64,000 nucleotides of DNA, from NCBI RefSeq assembly GCF_008642335.1, contig NZ_CP029191.1, positions 1,364,001-1,428,000 of the forward strand, read 5' to 3'. Shown piece after piece: positions 43,178 to 52,354 of the stretch. The stretch is from Streptomyces venezuelae. Its GTDB lineage: Bacteria > Actinomycetota > Actinomycetes > Streptomycetales > Streptomycetaceae. The notes below the pieces were generated by a model. The model saw nothing but the letters and a program-made list of their open reading frames with translations. It did no database searches and was not told the DNA's origin. A program made the position numbers and the translations under genes. Within the stretch, counting starts at the first letter, position 1; the number at the start of each line of letters is the position of its first letter.

Positions 43178-46100
43178 TCAGCGCGCGTTGAAATATTTCG
43201 CCTCGGGGTGGTGGATGACGATCGCGTCGGTGGACTGCTCGGGGTGCAGCTGGAACTCCTCGGAAAGCTGTACGCCGATCCGCTCGGGCTGCAGGAGCTC
43301 GGCGATCTTGGCGCGGTCCTCCAGGTCGGGGCAGGCGCCGTAGCCGAGCGAGAAGCGCGCGCCGCGGTACTTCAGGGCGAACATGTCCTCCACGTCGGCG
43401 GGGTCCTCTCCCCCGAAGCCGAGTTCGGCGCGCACTCGGGCGTGCCAGTACTCCGCGAGGGCCTCGGCGAGCTGGACGGAGAGACCGTGCAGTTCGAGGT
43501 AGTCGCGGTAGGAGTCGGCGGCGAACAGTTCGGCGGTGGCCTCGCCGATCTTCGAGCCGACGGTGACCACCTGCAGTCCCACCACGTCCGTCTCGCCGGA
43601 CTCCTCCGGGCGGAAGAAGTCGGCCAGGCACAGCCGGCGCCCGCGGCGCTGACGGGGGAAGGAGAAGCGGGTGCGCTCCGAACCGTCGTCGTTCAGGATG
43701 ATCAGGTCGTCGCCCTTGGAGACGCACGGGAAGTAGCCGTAGACGACGGCCGCTTCCAGGAGGTTCTTGGTCTGCAGCTCATCCAGGAGACCGCGCAGGC
43801 GCGGGCGGCCCTCGCTCTCGACAAGCTCCTCGTACGTGGGTCCGTCCCCGGTACGGGCCTGCTTGAGGCCCCACTGCCCCTTGAACAGGGCGCCCTCGTC
43901 CAGCCAGGAGGCGTACTCCTTCAGCTGGATGCCCTTGATGACGCGGGTGCCCCAGAACGGCGGCGTGGGCAGCGGATTGTCGACGGCCACGTCGGAGCGC
44001 GAGGGGCCCTCCGGCTCCTCGACGACGACCGGGGCATCACGCTTGGGCACCCGGCGCTGCTTGAGCTCGGGCAGACTCGCGCCCGGCACGCCGCGCTTGA
44101 CCGCGATGAGGGCGTCCATCAGGCGCAGGCCCTCGAACGCGTCGCGGGCGTAGCGCACTTCGCCCTCGTAGATCTCGTGCAGGTCCTGCTCGACGTAGGC
44201 GCGGGTGAGGGCGGCGCCGCCCAGGATGACGGGGTAGTCGGCGGCCATCTGGCGCTGGTTGAGCTCCTCCAGGTTCTCCTTCATGATCACCGTGGACTTG
44301 ACCAGCAGCCCCGACATGCCGATGACGTCGGCCTTGTGCTCGGCGGCGGCGTCCAGGATCGCGGCGACCGGCTGCTTGATGCCGAGGTTGACGACGTTGT
44401 AGCCGTTGTTGGACAAGATGATGTCGACGAGGTTCTTGCCGATGTCGTGCACGTCGCCGCGGACGGTGGCCAGCACGATGGTGCCCTTGCCCTCCGCGTC
44501 CGACTTCTCCATGTGCGGCTCCAGATGCGCCACCGCCGTCTTCATCACCTCGGCCGACTGCAGCACGAAGGGCAGCTGCATCTGCCCGGAGCCGAACAGC
44601 TCACCGACGACCTTCATGCCCTCCAGCAGGGTGTTGTTGACGATGTCCAGGGCGGGGGTGTCCTGCAGCGCTTCGTCGAGGTCGGCCTCCAGGCCGTTCT
44701 TCTCGCCGTCGATGATGCGCCGCTGCAACCGCTCGTCCAATGGCAGGGCGAGGAGTTCCTCGGCCTTGCCCGCCTTCATCGACTTCGTCGAGACGCCCTC
44801 GAAGAGCTCCATCAGCTTTTGCAGCGGGTCATAACCCTCGGCGCGCCGGTCGTAGATCAGGTCGAGGGCGACCTTGACCTGCTCCTCCTCCAGCCGCGCG
44901 ATCGGCAGGATTTTCGAGGCGTGCACGATCGCCGAATCCAGACCCGCCTTCACACACTCGTCCAGGAAGACGGAGTTGAGGACGACGCGGGCGGCCGGGT
45001 TGAGGCCGAAGGAGATGTTGGACAGGCCCAGCGTGGTCTGCACGTCCGGGTGGCGCTTCTTCAGCTCACGGATCGCCTCGATGGTGGCGATACCGTCCTT
45101 GCGGGACTCCTCCTGGCCGGTGCAGATGGTGAAGGTCAGGGTGTCGATGAGAAGGTCCGACTCCTGAATGCCCCAGTTCGTCGTCAAGTCCTCGATCAGG
45201 CGCTCGGCGATGGCGACCTTGTGCTCAGGGGTGCGGGCCTGGCCCTCCTCGTCGATGGTCAGCGCGATCAGCGCGGCGCCGTGCTCCTTGGCCAGCGCGG
45301 TGACCTTCGCGAAGCGGGACTCGGGGCCATCCCCGTCCTCGTAGTTGACGGAGTTGATGACCGCGCGGCCGCCCAGCTTCTCCAGGCCGGCCTGGATGAC
45401 GGGGACCTCGGTGGAGTCCAGGACGATGGGCAGCGTGGAGGCGGTGGCGAAACGCCCGGCCAGCTCCTCCATGTCGGCCACGCCGTCGCGGCCCACATAG
45501 TCCACGCACAGGTCCAGCATGTGCGCGCCCTCACGGATCTGATCGCGCGCCATCTCCACACAGTCGTCCCAGCGCCCCTCCAGCATCGCCTCACGGAACT
45601 TCTTGGAGCCGTTGGCGTTGGTGCGCTCCCCGATCGCCATGTACGAGGTGTCCTGGCGGAACGGCACCGTCTGGTACAGCGACGCGGCGCCCGGCTCGGG
45701 GCGCGGGTCGCGCGGGGCCGTCTCGACACCCCGGACCCGCTCCACGACCTGGCGCAGGTGTTCCGGGGTGGTGCCGCAGCAGCCGCCGACCAGGGAGAGG
45801 CCGTAGTCGCGGACGAAGTTCTCCTGGGCGTCGGCCAGCTCCGAGGCCGACAGGGGGTAGTGCGCGCCGTCCTTGCCGAGGACCGGGAGGCCCGCGTTCG
45901 GCATGCAGGAGAGCGGGATGCGGGAGTGCCGGGCGAGGTAGCGCAGGTGCTCGCTCATCTCGGCGGGGCCGGTGGCGCAGTTCAGGCCGATCATGTCGAT
46001 GCCCAGCGGCTCCAGGGCGGTCAGGGCCGCCCCGATCTCGGAGCCCAGGAGCATGGTGCCGGTCGTCTCGACGGTGACCGAGCAGATCAGCGGGAGGTTC

Positions 46101-46708
46101 GCGCCGGTGGCGTCCAGGGCGCGGCGGGCGCCGAGGATGGCGGCCTTCGTCTGCAGGAGGTCCTGGGTGGTCTCCACCAGGAGGGCGTCGGCGCCGCCGG
46201 CGATCATGCCTTCGGCGTTGGTCTGGTAGGCGTCGCGCAGGACGGTGTACGGGGCGTGGCCGAGCGTCGGCAGCTTCGTGCCGGGGCCCATGGAGCCGAG
46301 GACCCAGCGCTGCTGTCCGGTGGAGGCGGTGAACTCGTCGGCGACCTCGCGGGCGATGCGGACGCCCGCCTCGGAGAGCTCGAAGTTCCGGTCGGCGATG
46401 TCGTACTCGGTCAGCGCCGCAAAGTTCGCGCCGAAAGTGTTGGTCTCCACGCAGTCCACGCCGACCGCGAAGTACTCCTCGTGGACGGAGCGCACGATGT
46501 CGGGGCGGGTGACGTTGAGGATCTCGTTGCAGCCCTCGAGCTGCTGGAAGTCGTCGAGCGTCGGGTCCTGCGCCTGGAGCATGGTGCCCATCGCGCCGTC
46601 GGCCACCACCACGCGGGTGGCGAGGGCCTCGCGGAGGGCGTCGGCTCGGGTCCTGCTCTCGGACGAAACAGGCGTGGGCTGCGACGACGGGGTTGGCGAC
46701 GAGGCCAT
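43178..46708 (-). CDS. metH: cobalamin-dependent methionine synthase
   Basis: MetH has 1176 residues and transfers methyl from methyltetrahydrofolate to homocysteine. Modules in order are homocysteine binding (about 25-335, zinc ligands in GLNCATGP and GGCCGTTPEH), pterin binding (about 355-620, AIGERTNANGSKKF), the B12 cap and B12 domain (about 650-890, with VRGDVHDIGKNLVDIILSNN supplying the histidine ligand), and the reactivation domain (about 930-1176, LADFFRPEESGETDVVGLQV). The ATG at 46708 has GGGAG 7 nt upstream. A 16-bp palindrome lies 75 bp upstream. Methionine made here also connects to the mtn salvage genes about 7 kb away. Confidence 0.97.
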   Translation of the reverse strand: MASSPTPSSQPTPVSSESRTRADALREALATRVVVADGAMGTMLQAQDPTLDDFQQLEGCNEILNVTRPDIVRSVHEEYFAVGVDCVETNTFGANFAALTEYDIADRNFELSEAGVRIAREVADEFTASTGQQRWVLGSMGPGTKLPTLGHAPYTVLRDAYQTNAEGMIAGGADALLVETTQDLLQTKAAILGARRALDATGANLPLICSVTVETTGTMLLGSEIGAALTALEPLGIDMIGLNCATGPAEMSEHLRYLARHSRIPLSCMPNAGLPVLGKDGAHYPLSASELADAQENFVRDYGLSLVGGCCGTTPEHLRQVVERVRGVETAPRDPRPEPGAASLYQTVPFRQDTSYMAIGERTNANGSKKFREAMLEGRWDDCVEMARDQIREGAHMLDLCVDYVGRDGVADMEELAGRFATASTLPIVLDSTEVPVIQAGLEKLGGRAVINSVNYEDGDGPESRFAKVTALAKEHGAALIALTIDEEGQARTPEHKVAIAERLIEDLTTNWGIQESDLLIDTLTFTICTGQEESRKDGIATIEAIRELKKRHPDVQTTLGLSNISFGLNPAARVVLNSVFLDECVKAGLDSAIVHASKILPIARLEEEQVKVALDLIYDRRAEGYDPLQKLMELFEGVSTKSMKAGKAEELLALPLDERLQRRIIDGEKNGLEADLDEALQDTPALDIVNNTLLEGMKVVGELFGSGQMQLPFVLQSAEVMKTAVAHLEPHMEKSDAEGKGTIVLATVRGDVHDIGKNLVDIILSNNGYNVVNLGIKQPVAAILDAAAEHKADVIGMSGLLVKSTVIMKENLEELNQRQMAADYPVILGGAALTRAYVEQDLHEIYEGEVRYARDAFEGLRLMDALIAVKRGVPGASLPELKQRRVPKRDAPVVVEEPEGPSRSDVAVDNPLPTPPFWGTRVIKGIQLKEYASWLDEGALFKGQWGLKQARTGDGPTYEELVESEGRPRLRGLLDELQTKNLLEAAVVYGYFPCVSKGDDLIILNDDGSERTRFSFPRQRRGRRLCLADFFRPEESGETDVVGLQVVTVGSKIGEATAELFAADSYRDYLELHGLSVQLAEALAEYWHARVRAELGFGGEDPADVEDMFALKYRGARFSLGYGACPDLEDRAKIAELLQPERIGVQLSEEFQLHPEQSTDAIVIHHPEAKYFNAR

Positions 46709-46782
46709 GAAAGAGCTCCCTGGAGTGCGACGGCTGTCGGCTTTGCGTCCTCTGGCTGGAGGGCGCACTCGGTCAGGGTAGC

Positions 46783-46798
46783 CGGGACCATGGTCCCG
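46783..46798. promoter_or_regulatory. 16-bp perfect palindrome upstream of metH
   Basis: CGGGACCATGGTCCCG is a perfect inverted repeat 75 bp upstream of the metH start. It could be an operator or a leader stem. I found no clear match to known cobalamin or SAM riboswitches in 46709-46921. Confidence 0.45.
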
Positions 46799-46921
46799 TT
46801 GTGAAGTAGTCCACGGGACGGACGGGCCGGGCGGGTTCGGCCGGATCGGGTCACCGGGGTGGTCCTCGGGTACAGGACAGGCCGTCCGCGTATTAGCGGC
46901 AGGTCGACAACGACCGATAGT

Positions 46922-46938
46922 GTTCAGCATTGTCGAAC
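46922..46938 (+). promoter_or_regulatory. candidate GylR operator upstream of gylR
   Basis: The 12-bp GCATTGTCGAAC (46927-46938) occurs again upstream of glpF (47963-47974). Here it forms GTTC-N9-GAAC, an imperfect palindrome of the kind bound by IclR-family proteins. It lies 38 bp before the gylR start and overlaps the likely promoter. Confidence 0.6.
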
Positions 46939-46975
46939 GTCGAATTGGTGCTAGGGGACGGAGGTCGGGGCTGCG

Positions 46976-47740
46976 ATGGCACGCAACATCCAGTCGCTCG
47001 AAAGGGCCGCGGCGATGCTGCGGCTGCTCGCGGGCGGCGAGCGACGGCTCGGCCTCTCCGAGATCGCCTCCGCCCTCGATCTCGCCAAGGGTACGGCGCA
47101 CGGCATTCTGCGCACCCTGCAGGCGGAGGGCTTCGTGGAGCAGGACTCCGCGTCGGGCCGCTATCAGCTGGGCGCGGAGCTGCTGCGTCTCGGCAACAGC
47201 TATCTGGACGTGCACGAGCTGCGGGCGCGCGCCCTGGTGTGGACGGACGATCTGGCCCGTTCCAGCGGCGAGAGCGTGCACCTGGGGGTCCTGCACCAGC
47301 AGGGCGTGCTGATCGTCCACCACGTCTTCCGGCCCGACGACAGCCGTCAGGTCCTGGAGGTGGGGGCCATGCAGCCGCTGCACTCCACGGCGCTCGGCAA
47401 GGTCCTGTCGGCGTACGACCCGGTGGCGCACAACGAAGCCGTCGAGGTGGAGCGGAAGACGTTCACCGTACACACGGTGGCCGATCCCGAAGGGTTCGAG
47501 GGCGTCCTCGATCTGACTCGCGCGCGCGGGTACGCGTCGGACGTCGAGGAGACCTGGGAGGGCATCGCCTCCGTGGCCGCGCCCATTCACGACCGGCGGC
47601 GGATGCCGGTCGGCGCGGTCGGTGTCACGGGCGCCGTGGAGCGCGTGTGCAAGGACGGGGAGCTGCGGCCCGAGCTGATCGCCGCGGTGCGGGACTGCGC
47701 GCGTGCGGTGTCCCGGGATCTGGGCGCCGGGCGGTTCTGA
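46976..47740 (+). CDS. gylR: IclR-family glycerol operon regulator
   Basis: GylR has 254 residues. The N-terminal winged helix is SLERAAAMLRLLAGGERRLG plus SEIASALDLAKGTAHGILRT. The IclR effector domain follows (SVHLGVLHQQGVLIVHHVFR, MQPLHSTALGKVLSAYDP). In S. coelicolor, GylR is known as the repressor of the gyl glycerol operon and of its own gene, with glycerol-3-phosphate as the likely inducer. It is directly upstream of glpF-glpK-glpD on the same strand. The ATG at 46976 has GGACGGAGG upstream. Confidence 0.95.
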   Translation: MARNIQSLERAAAMLRLLAGGERRLGLSEIASALDLAKGTAHGILRTLQAEGFVEQDSASGRYQLGAELLRLGNSYLDVHELRARALVWTDDLARSSGESVHLGVLHQQGVLIVHHVFRPDDSRQVLEVGAMQPLHSTALGKVLSAYDPVAHNEAVEVERKTFTVHTVADPEGFEGVLDLTRARGYASDVEETWEGIASVAAPIHDRRRMPVGAVGVTGAVERVCKDGELRPELIAAVRDCARAVSRDLGAGRF

Positions 47741-47880
47741 GCCCGGCGGGCGGCAGGGCGGGGCGGCGGTTCGACGTGCAGGTGGCACGGGTTCGCGCGA
47801 CGATCTATGGACGTATCCGGGCCCTGGGTGAACGGGCTTGGTCGGGTGTCGGACGGGTGGGTCCGGACCGATAGGTCGAA

Positions 47881-47898
47881 ACGATCAATAACGATCGT
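47881..47898 (+). promoter_or_regulatory. 18-bp inverted repeat upstream of glpF
   Basis: ACGATC-AATAAC-GATCGT is a perfect inverted repeat with 6-bp arms. The string TCAATAAC occurs within it and again at 47903-47910. It lies 200 bp upstream of glpF in the 360-bp gylR-glpF gap and could be a second operator or promoter element of the glycerol operon. Confidence 0.5.
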
Positions 47899-47962
47899 GT
47901 TTTCAATAACAGAACTCTTGACGAGCGAGTAACCCCGGAGCGAGACTCGCGTCCATCGGTCG

Positions 47963-47974
47963 GCATTGTCGAAC
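47963..47974 (+). promoter_or_regulatory. candidate GylR operator upstream of glpF
   Basis: An exact copy of GCATTGTCGAAC found before gylR. A TAGAGT sequence 19 bp downstream (47993-47998) could be the -10 box, so a bound protein would cover the -35 area. This arrangement fits repression of the operon. Confidence 0.6.
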
Positions 47975-48100
47975 ACCTACCGGCATTACGCGCTAGAGTG
48001 GGACAAGGCCAAGGGCCGGCAACGACCTCACCTGAGGTCGCGGACCACCGGAGGGACCCGGGGTTCGCCTTCCCCTGGACGAAGGACAAAGGAGTCGCGG

Positions 48101-48892
48101 GTGTCCAGCTCCGACATCTTCATCGGCGAGACCATCGGTACCGCCGTGCTCATCCTGCTCGGCGGTGGCGTGTGCGCCGCCGTCACGCTCAAGCGCTCAA
48201 AGGCCAAGGACGCCGGCTGGCTCGCGATCACCTTCGGGTGGGGCTTCGCGGTACTGACCGGTGCCTACCTCGCGGGCGGCGTCTCCGGCGCCCACCTGAA
48301 CCCGGCGGTCACGCTCGGGCTCGCCATCGAGGGCGGCACCAAGTGGAGCGACGTTCCGCTCTACCTGGCCTCGCAGCTGCTGGGCGCGATGATCGGCGCC
48401 GTGCTGGTGTGGGTCACGTACATGGGCCAGTTCAAGGCCCACCTGACCGACCCCGAGATCCTCGCGGCGCAGCCCGTCGAGGAGGGCATGGTCGACCAGA
48501 AGGCCGCCCCCGCGGCGGGACCGGTGCTCGGGATCTTCTCGACGGGCCCCGAGATCCGCAACTACGTCCAGAACGTGCTCACGGAGATCATCGCCACGGT
48601 CGTCCTGGTCCTCGCCATCCTCACGCAGGGCCTCAACGACGGCGGCAACGGCCTCGGCGTCCTCGGCGCGCTCATCACCGCGCTCGTCGTGGTCGGCATC
48701 GGCCTCTCGCTCGGTGGCCCCACGGGCTACGCGATCAACCCCGTCCGTGACCTCGGTCCGCGCATCGTCCACTCCGTGCTCCCGCTGCCGAACAAGGGCA
48801 GCTCGGACTGGTCGTACGCCTGGGTTCCGATCGTCGGCCCGCTGATCGGCGGCGCCATCGCCGGCGGTCTCTACAACGTCGCGTTCAAGTAG
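48101..48892 (+). CDS. glpF: glycerol uptake facilitator (aquaglyceroporin)
   Basis: GlpF has 263 residues from a GTG at 48101 with AAAGGAG 6 nt upstream. It has six membrane segments and two pore half-helices. The first pore motif is intact ([14 protein letters not shown]). The second reads [13 protein letters not shown], with NPV in place of the usual NPA, followed by the selectivity-filter arginine. It lets glycerol diffuse into the cell, where GlpK traps it. It is the first gene of the gyl operon. Confidence 0.95.
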   Translation: MSSSDIFIGETIGTAVLILLGGGVCAAVTLKRSKAKDAGWLAITFGWGFAVLTGAYLAGGVSGAHLNPAVTLGLAIEGGTKWSDVPLYLASQLLGAMIGAVLVWVTYMGQFKAHLTDPEILAAQPVEEGMVDQKAAPAAGPVLGIFSTGPEIRNYVQNVLTEIIATVVLVLAILTQGLNDGGNGLGVLGALITALVVVGIGLSLGGPTGYAINPVRDLGPRIVHSVLPLPNKGSSDWSYAWVPIVGPLIGGAIAGGLYNVAFK

Positions 48893-48960
48893 ACCCGCGA
48901 CAGCGACCGATGACCGGCACAGACGCCGAGACCGACAGCCAAGAACTTCTGGAGCACACC

Positions 48961-50505
48961 GTGACCGACGCACACACCGCAGGCCCCTTCATCGCGGCCA
49001 TCGACCAGGGCACCACCTCGAGCCGCTGCATCGTCTTCGACAAGGACGGCCGGATCGTCTCCGTCGACCAGAAGGAGCACGAGCAGATCTTCCCGAAGCC
49101 GGGATGGGTCGAGCACGACGCCGCCGAGATCTGGACCAACGTCCAGGAGGTCGTCGCCGGAGCCGTCTCCAAGGCCGGCATCACCCGCGACGACATCAAG
49201 GCGATCGGCATCACCAACCAGCGTGAGACCACGCTGCTGTGGGACAAGAACACCGGCGAGCCGGTGCACAACGCCATCGTCTGGCAGGACACCCGCACCG
49301 ACGCGCTCTGCAAGGAGCTCGGGCGCAACGTCGGCCAGGACCGCTTCCGCCGCGAGACCGGCCTGCCGCTCGCCTCGTACTTCGCGGGTCCCAAGGCCCG
49401 CTGGCTGCTCGACCACGTCGACGGCCTGCGCGAGCGCGCCGAGGCCGGCGACATCCTCTTCGGCACCATGGACTCCTGGGTCATCTGGAACCTCACGGGC
49501 GGTGTGAACGGCGGCAAGCACGTCACCGACGTCACCAACGCCTCCCGCACCATGCTGATGAACCTCCACAAGATGGAGTGGGACGCCAGAATCTGTGAGT
49601 CCATCGGCGTGCCGATGGCGATGCTCCCCGAGATCCGCTCCTCCGCCGAGGTCTACGGCGAGGTCACCGGCGGACAGCTCGGCGACCTGCTCGGCGGCAT
49701 CCCCGTCGCCTCCGCGCTCGGCGACCAGCAGGCGGCCCTGTTCGGCCAGACCTGCTTCGACGAGGGCGAGGCCAAGTCCACGTACGGCACCGGCACGTTC
49801 ATGCTCCTGAACACCGGTGACAAGGCCATCAACTCCTACTCGGGCCTGCTGACCACGGTCGGCTACCAGATCGGCGACCAGAAGCCGGTCTACGCCCTGG
49901 AGGGCTCCATCGCCGTCACCGGTTCGCTGGTGCAGTGGATGCGCGACCAGATGGGCCTGATCAACTCCGCCGCCGAGATCGAGACGCTCGCGTCGTCGGT
50001 CGAGGACAACGGCGGCGCCTACTTCGTACCGGCCTTCTCCGGCCTGTTCGCCCCGTACTGGCGCTCCGACGCCCGCGGTGTGATCGCCGGTCTGACCCGG
50101 TACGTCACCAAGGCGCACATCGCGCGCGCCGTCCTGGAGGCCACGGCCTGGCAGACCCGTGAGATCACCGACGCCATGACGAAGGACTCCGGCGTCGAGC
50201 TCGCGGCACTCAAGGTCGACGGCGGCATGACCTCCAACAACCTGCTGATGCAGACCATCTCGGACTTCCTCGACGCACCCGTGGTGCGCCCGATGGTCGC
50301 CGAGACGACCTGCCTCGGTGCCGCCTACGCCGCCGGCCTCGCCGTCGGCTTCTGGTCCTCGACCGACGAGCTGCGCGCCAACTGGCGGCGGGCCGCGGAG
50401 TGGACCCCCCACATGGACGCGGGCACCCGCGACCGTGAGTACAAGAGCTGGCTCAAGGCCGTCGAGCGGTCCATGGGTTGGCTCGACGAGAGTGGCGAGG
50501 AGTAA
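48961..50505 (+). CDS. glpK: glycerol kinase
   Basis: GlpK has 514 residues. The start is a GTG at 48961 with GGAG 6 nt upstream; an in-frame ATG at 48910 would add 17 residues without a good site. FGGY-kinase signatures are [36 protein letters not shown] and [17 protein letters not shown]. It phosphorylates glycerol to glycerol-3-phosphate with ATP. It follows glpF by 68 bp, with glpD 5 bp further on. Confidence 0.97.
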   Translation: MTDAHTAGPFIAAIDQGTTSSRCIVFDKDGRIVSVDQKEHEQIFPKPGWVEHDAAEIWTNVQEVVAGAVSKAGITRDDIKAIGITNQRETTLLWDKNTGEPVHNAIVWQDTRTDALCKELGRNVGQDRFRRETGLPLASYFAGPKARWLLDHVDGLRERAEAGDILFGTMDSWVIWNLTGGVNGGKHVTDVTNASRTMLMNLHKMEWDARICESIGVPMAMLPEIRSSAEVYGEVTGGQLGDLLGGIPVASALGDQQAALFGQTCFDEGEAKSTYGTGTFMLLNTGDKAINSYSGLLTTVGYQIGDQKPVYALEGSIAVTGSLVQWMRDQMGLINSAAEIETLASSVEDNGGAYFVPAFSGLFAPYWRSDARGVIAGLTRYVTKAHIARAVLEATAWQTREITDAMTKDSGVELAALKVDGGMTSNNLLMQTISDFLDAPVVRPMVAETTCLGAAYAAGLAVGFWSSTDELRANWRRAAEWTPHMDAGTRDREYKSWLKAVERSMGWLDESGEE

Positions 50506-50510
50506 GACAC

Positions 50511-52121
50511 ATGACCACCCTGCAGAGCGTCCCTGCCCTCGGGACGCATCCGGCCGCCGGTTCCCACCAGAGCCGCGCCGAGACCCGGGAGCAGCTTTCC
50601 AAGGCGACGTACGACCTCCTGGTGATCGGCGGCGGGATCCTGGGCATCTCCACCGCCTGGCATGCCGCGCAGTCGGGACTGCGGGTGGCCCTGGTGGACG
50701 CCGGTGACTTCGCCGGCGCCACCTCCTCAGCCTCCTCCAAGCTGCTCCACGGCGGTCTGCGCTACCTGCAGACCGGCGCGGTGAAGCTGGTCGCGGAGAA
50801 CCACTTCGAGCGTCGCGCGGTCTCCCGTCAGGTGGCCCCCCACCTGGCGAACCCGCTCACGTTCTACCTGCCGGTCTACAAGGGCGGCCCGCACGGGGCC
50901 GCCAAGCTCGGCGCGGGCGTGTTCGCGTACAGCGCGCTCTCCGCGTTCGGCGACGGCGTCGGCCACCTCCTGTCGCCGTCGAAGGCCGCGCAGGACGTGC
51001 CGGAGCTGCGCACGGACAACCTGAAGGCCGTCGCGGTCTACGGCGACGACCAGATGAACGACGCCCGCATGGCCCTGATGACGGTCCGCGCGGCCGTCGA
51101 GGCCGGTGCCGCCGTCCTCAACCACGCCGAGGTCACGGGTCTGCGCTTCACCAAGGGCCGGGTCACGGGCGCTGAGCTCAAGGACCGCACGACCGGTGAC
51201 GAGTTCGGTGTCAACGCCCGGCTGGTCCTGAACGCGACCGGACCCTGGGTCGACCACCTGCGCAAGATGGAGAACCCGGCCGCCGCGCCCTCCATCCGCC
51301 TGTCCAAGGGCGCGCACCTGGTCCTCAAGCGCACCGCCCCCTGGAAGGCCGCGCTGGCCACCCCGATCGACAAGTACCGCATCACGTTCGCCCTGCCGTG
51401 GGAGGACATGCTGCTGCTCGGCACCACGGACGAGGAGTTCGAGGGCGACCCGGCGGACGTGCGCGTCACCGAGGCCGACACCGCGCAGATCCTGGACGAG
51501 GCCGCGTTCTCCATCCGCGACCAGCAGCTGTCGCGGGACCTGATCACGTACTCCTTCGCGGGTCTGCGGGTGCTGCCCGGCGGCCCCGGCGACACCTCGA
51601 AGGCCAAGCGCGAGACGGTCGTCACCGAGGGCGCGGGCGGCATGCTGTCGGTCGCGGGCGGCAAGTGGACGACGTTCCGCCACATCGGCCGGACCATCAT
51701 GAAGAAGCTGGAGTCGCTGCCGGGCCACCCGCTGGGCGACGACTACGAGCCGGTCTCCTCGCTGCCGAAGAAGCTGCCGCTGCCCGGCATCGCGAACCCG
51801 CGCGCCGTCGCCCACCGCCTCCTGGTGGACGGCCCGGCGCCCGGCCCGCGCATGGCCGCCGACACCGCCAAGCACCTGGCGACGCACTACGGCTCGCTCT
51901 CCTTCGACATCGCCCGCCTGGCGAACGAGAACCCGGAGCTCGCCGAGCGCGTCCACCCGGACGCCCCGGAGATCTGGGCCCAGGTCGTCTACGCCCGCGA
52001 CAACGAGTGGGCCGAGACCGCGGACGACGTGCTGCGCCGCCGTACGACGCTGACGATCCGCGGCCTGGCCACGGACGAGGTGCGCGGCAAGGTCGAGGAC
52101 CTGCTGAAGAAGAAGGCCTGA
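50511..52121 (+). CDS. glpD: FAD-dependent glycerol-3-phosphate dehydrogenase
   Basis: GlpD has 536 residues. The FAD-binding motif is DLLVIGGGILGISTAWHAAQ, with SSASSKLLHGGLRYLQTG following. The C-terminal cap domain is about 400-536. The ATG at 50511 has GAGGAG 8 nt upstream, inside the end of glpK. It oxidises glycerol-3-phosphate to dihydroxyacetone phosphate at the membrane, feeding electrons to the quinone pool and carbon to glycolysis. A strong hairpin follows. Confidence 0.96.
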   Translation: MTTLQSVPALGTHPAAGSHQSRAETREQLSKATYDLLVIGGGILGISTAWHAAQSGLRVALVDAGDFAGATSSASSKLLHGGLRYLQTGAVKLVAENHFERRAVSRQVAPHLANPLTFYLPVYKGGPHGAAKLGAGVFAYSALSAFGDGVGHLLSPSKAAQDVPELRTDNLKAVAVYGDDQMNDARMALMTVRAAVEAGAAVLNHAEVTGLRFTKGRVTGAELKDRTTGDEFGVNARLVLNATGPWVDHLRKMENPAAAPSIRLSKGAHLVLKRTAPWKAALATPIDKYRITFALPWEDMLLLGTTDEEFEGDPADVRVTEADTAQILDEAAFSIRDQQLSRDLITYSFAGLRVLPGGPGDTSKAKRETVVTEGAGGMLSVAGGKWTTFRHIGRTIMKKLESLPGHPLGDDYEPVSSLPKKLPLPGIANPRAVAHRLLVDGPAPGPRMAADTAKHLATHYGSLSFDIARLANENPELAERVHPDAPEIWAQVVYARDNEWAETADDVLRRRTTLTIRGLATDEVRGKVEDLLKKKA

Positions 52122-52154
52122 CGGACATCTTCGTAGCAGGCCGGTAGAGGGTCG

Positions 52155-52189
52155 GTAAGGGGCGATCGCCATGGGCGGTCGCCCCTTAC
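52155..52189 (+). terminator. terminator of the gyl operon
   Basis: The 16-bp arms 52155-52170 and 52174-52189 pair fully apart from one G-U pair, with a 3-nt ATG loop. It lies 34 bp beyond the glpD stop. Confidence 0.9.
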
Positions 52190-52190
52190 T

Positions 52191-52302
52191 CATGCCCTGC
52201 CGCTCATGCCCTGCCGCTCATGCCCTGCCGCTCATGCCCTGCCGCTCATGCCCTGCCGCTCATGCCCTGCCGCTCATGCCCTGCCGCTCATGCCCTGCCG
52301 CT
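52191..52302. repeat. 14-bp tandem repeat, eight perfect copies
   Basis: The unit CATGCCCTGCCGCT is repeated eight times without a mismatch, beginning 2 bp after the gyl terminator, followed by a degenerate copy. The frame is open through the repeat, but a 14-bp unit read as protein gives a mere 14-residue periodic string, so coding seems unlikely. Confidence 0.95.
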
Positions 52303-52354
52303 CGTGCCACACCGCCGCCACAGCCCCGCAACGTTCGGCGCGCAGTGTTGAACC

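Noticed and set aside
43160..46804. A 1214-codon open frame on the plus strand opposite metH
   Set aside because: It is the mirror of metH caused by high GC. The residue mix (Val, Leu, Gly, Arg, Asp, His) has no family motifs, and metH itself is unmistakable.
46709..46921. Cobalamin or SAM riboswitch before metH
   Set aside because: I could not match any conserved core such as a B12 box; only a palindrome stands out. A covariance-model search would decide.
48910..48960. Upstream ATG start for glpK
   Set aside because: The GTG at 48961 has a good ribosome-binding site and gives the usual N-terminus of the family.
52191..52302. CRISPR-like array
   Set aside because: Units are contiguous with no spacers, and no cas genes are near.
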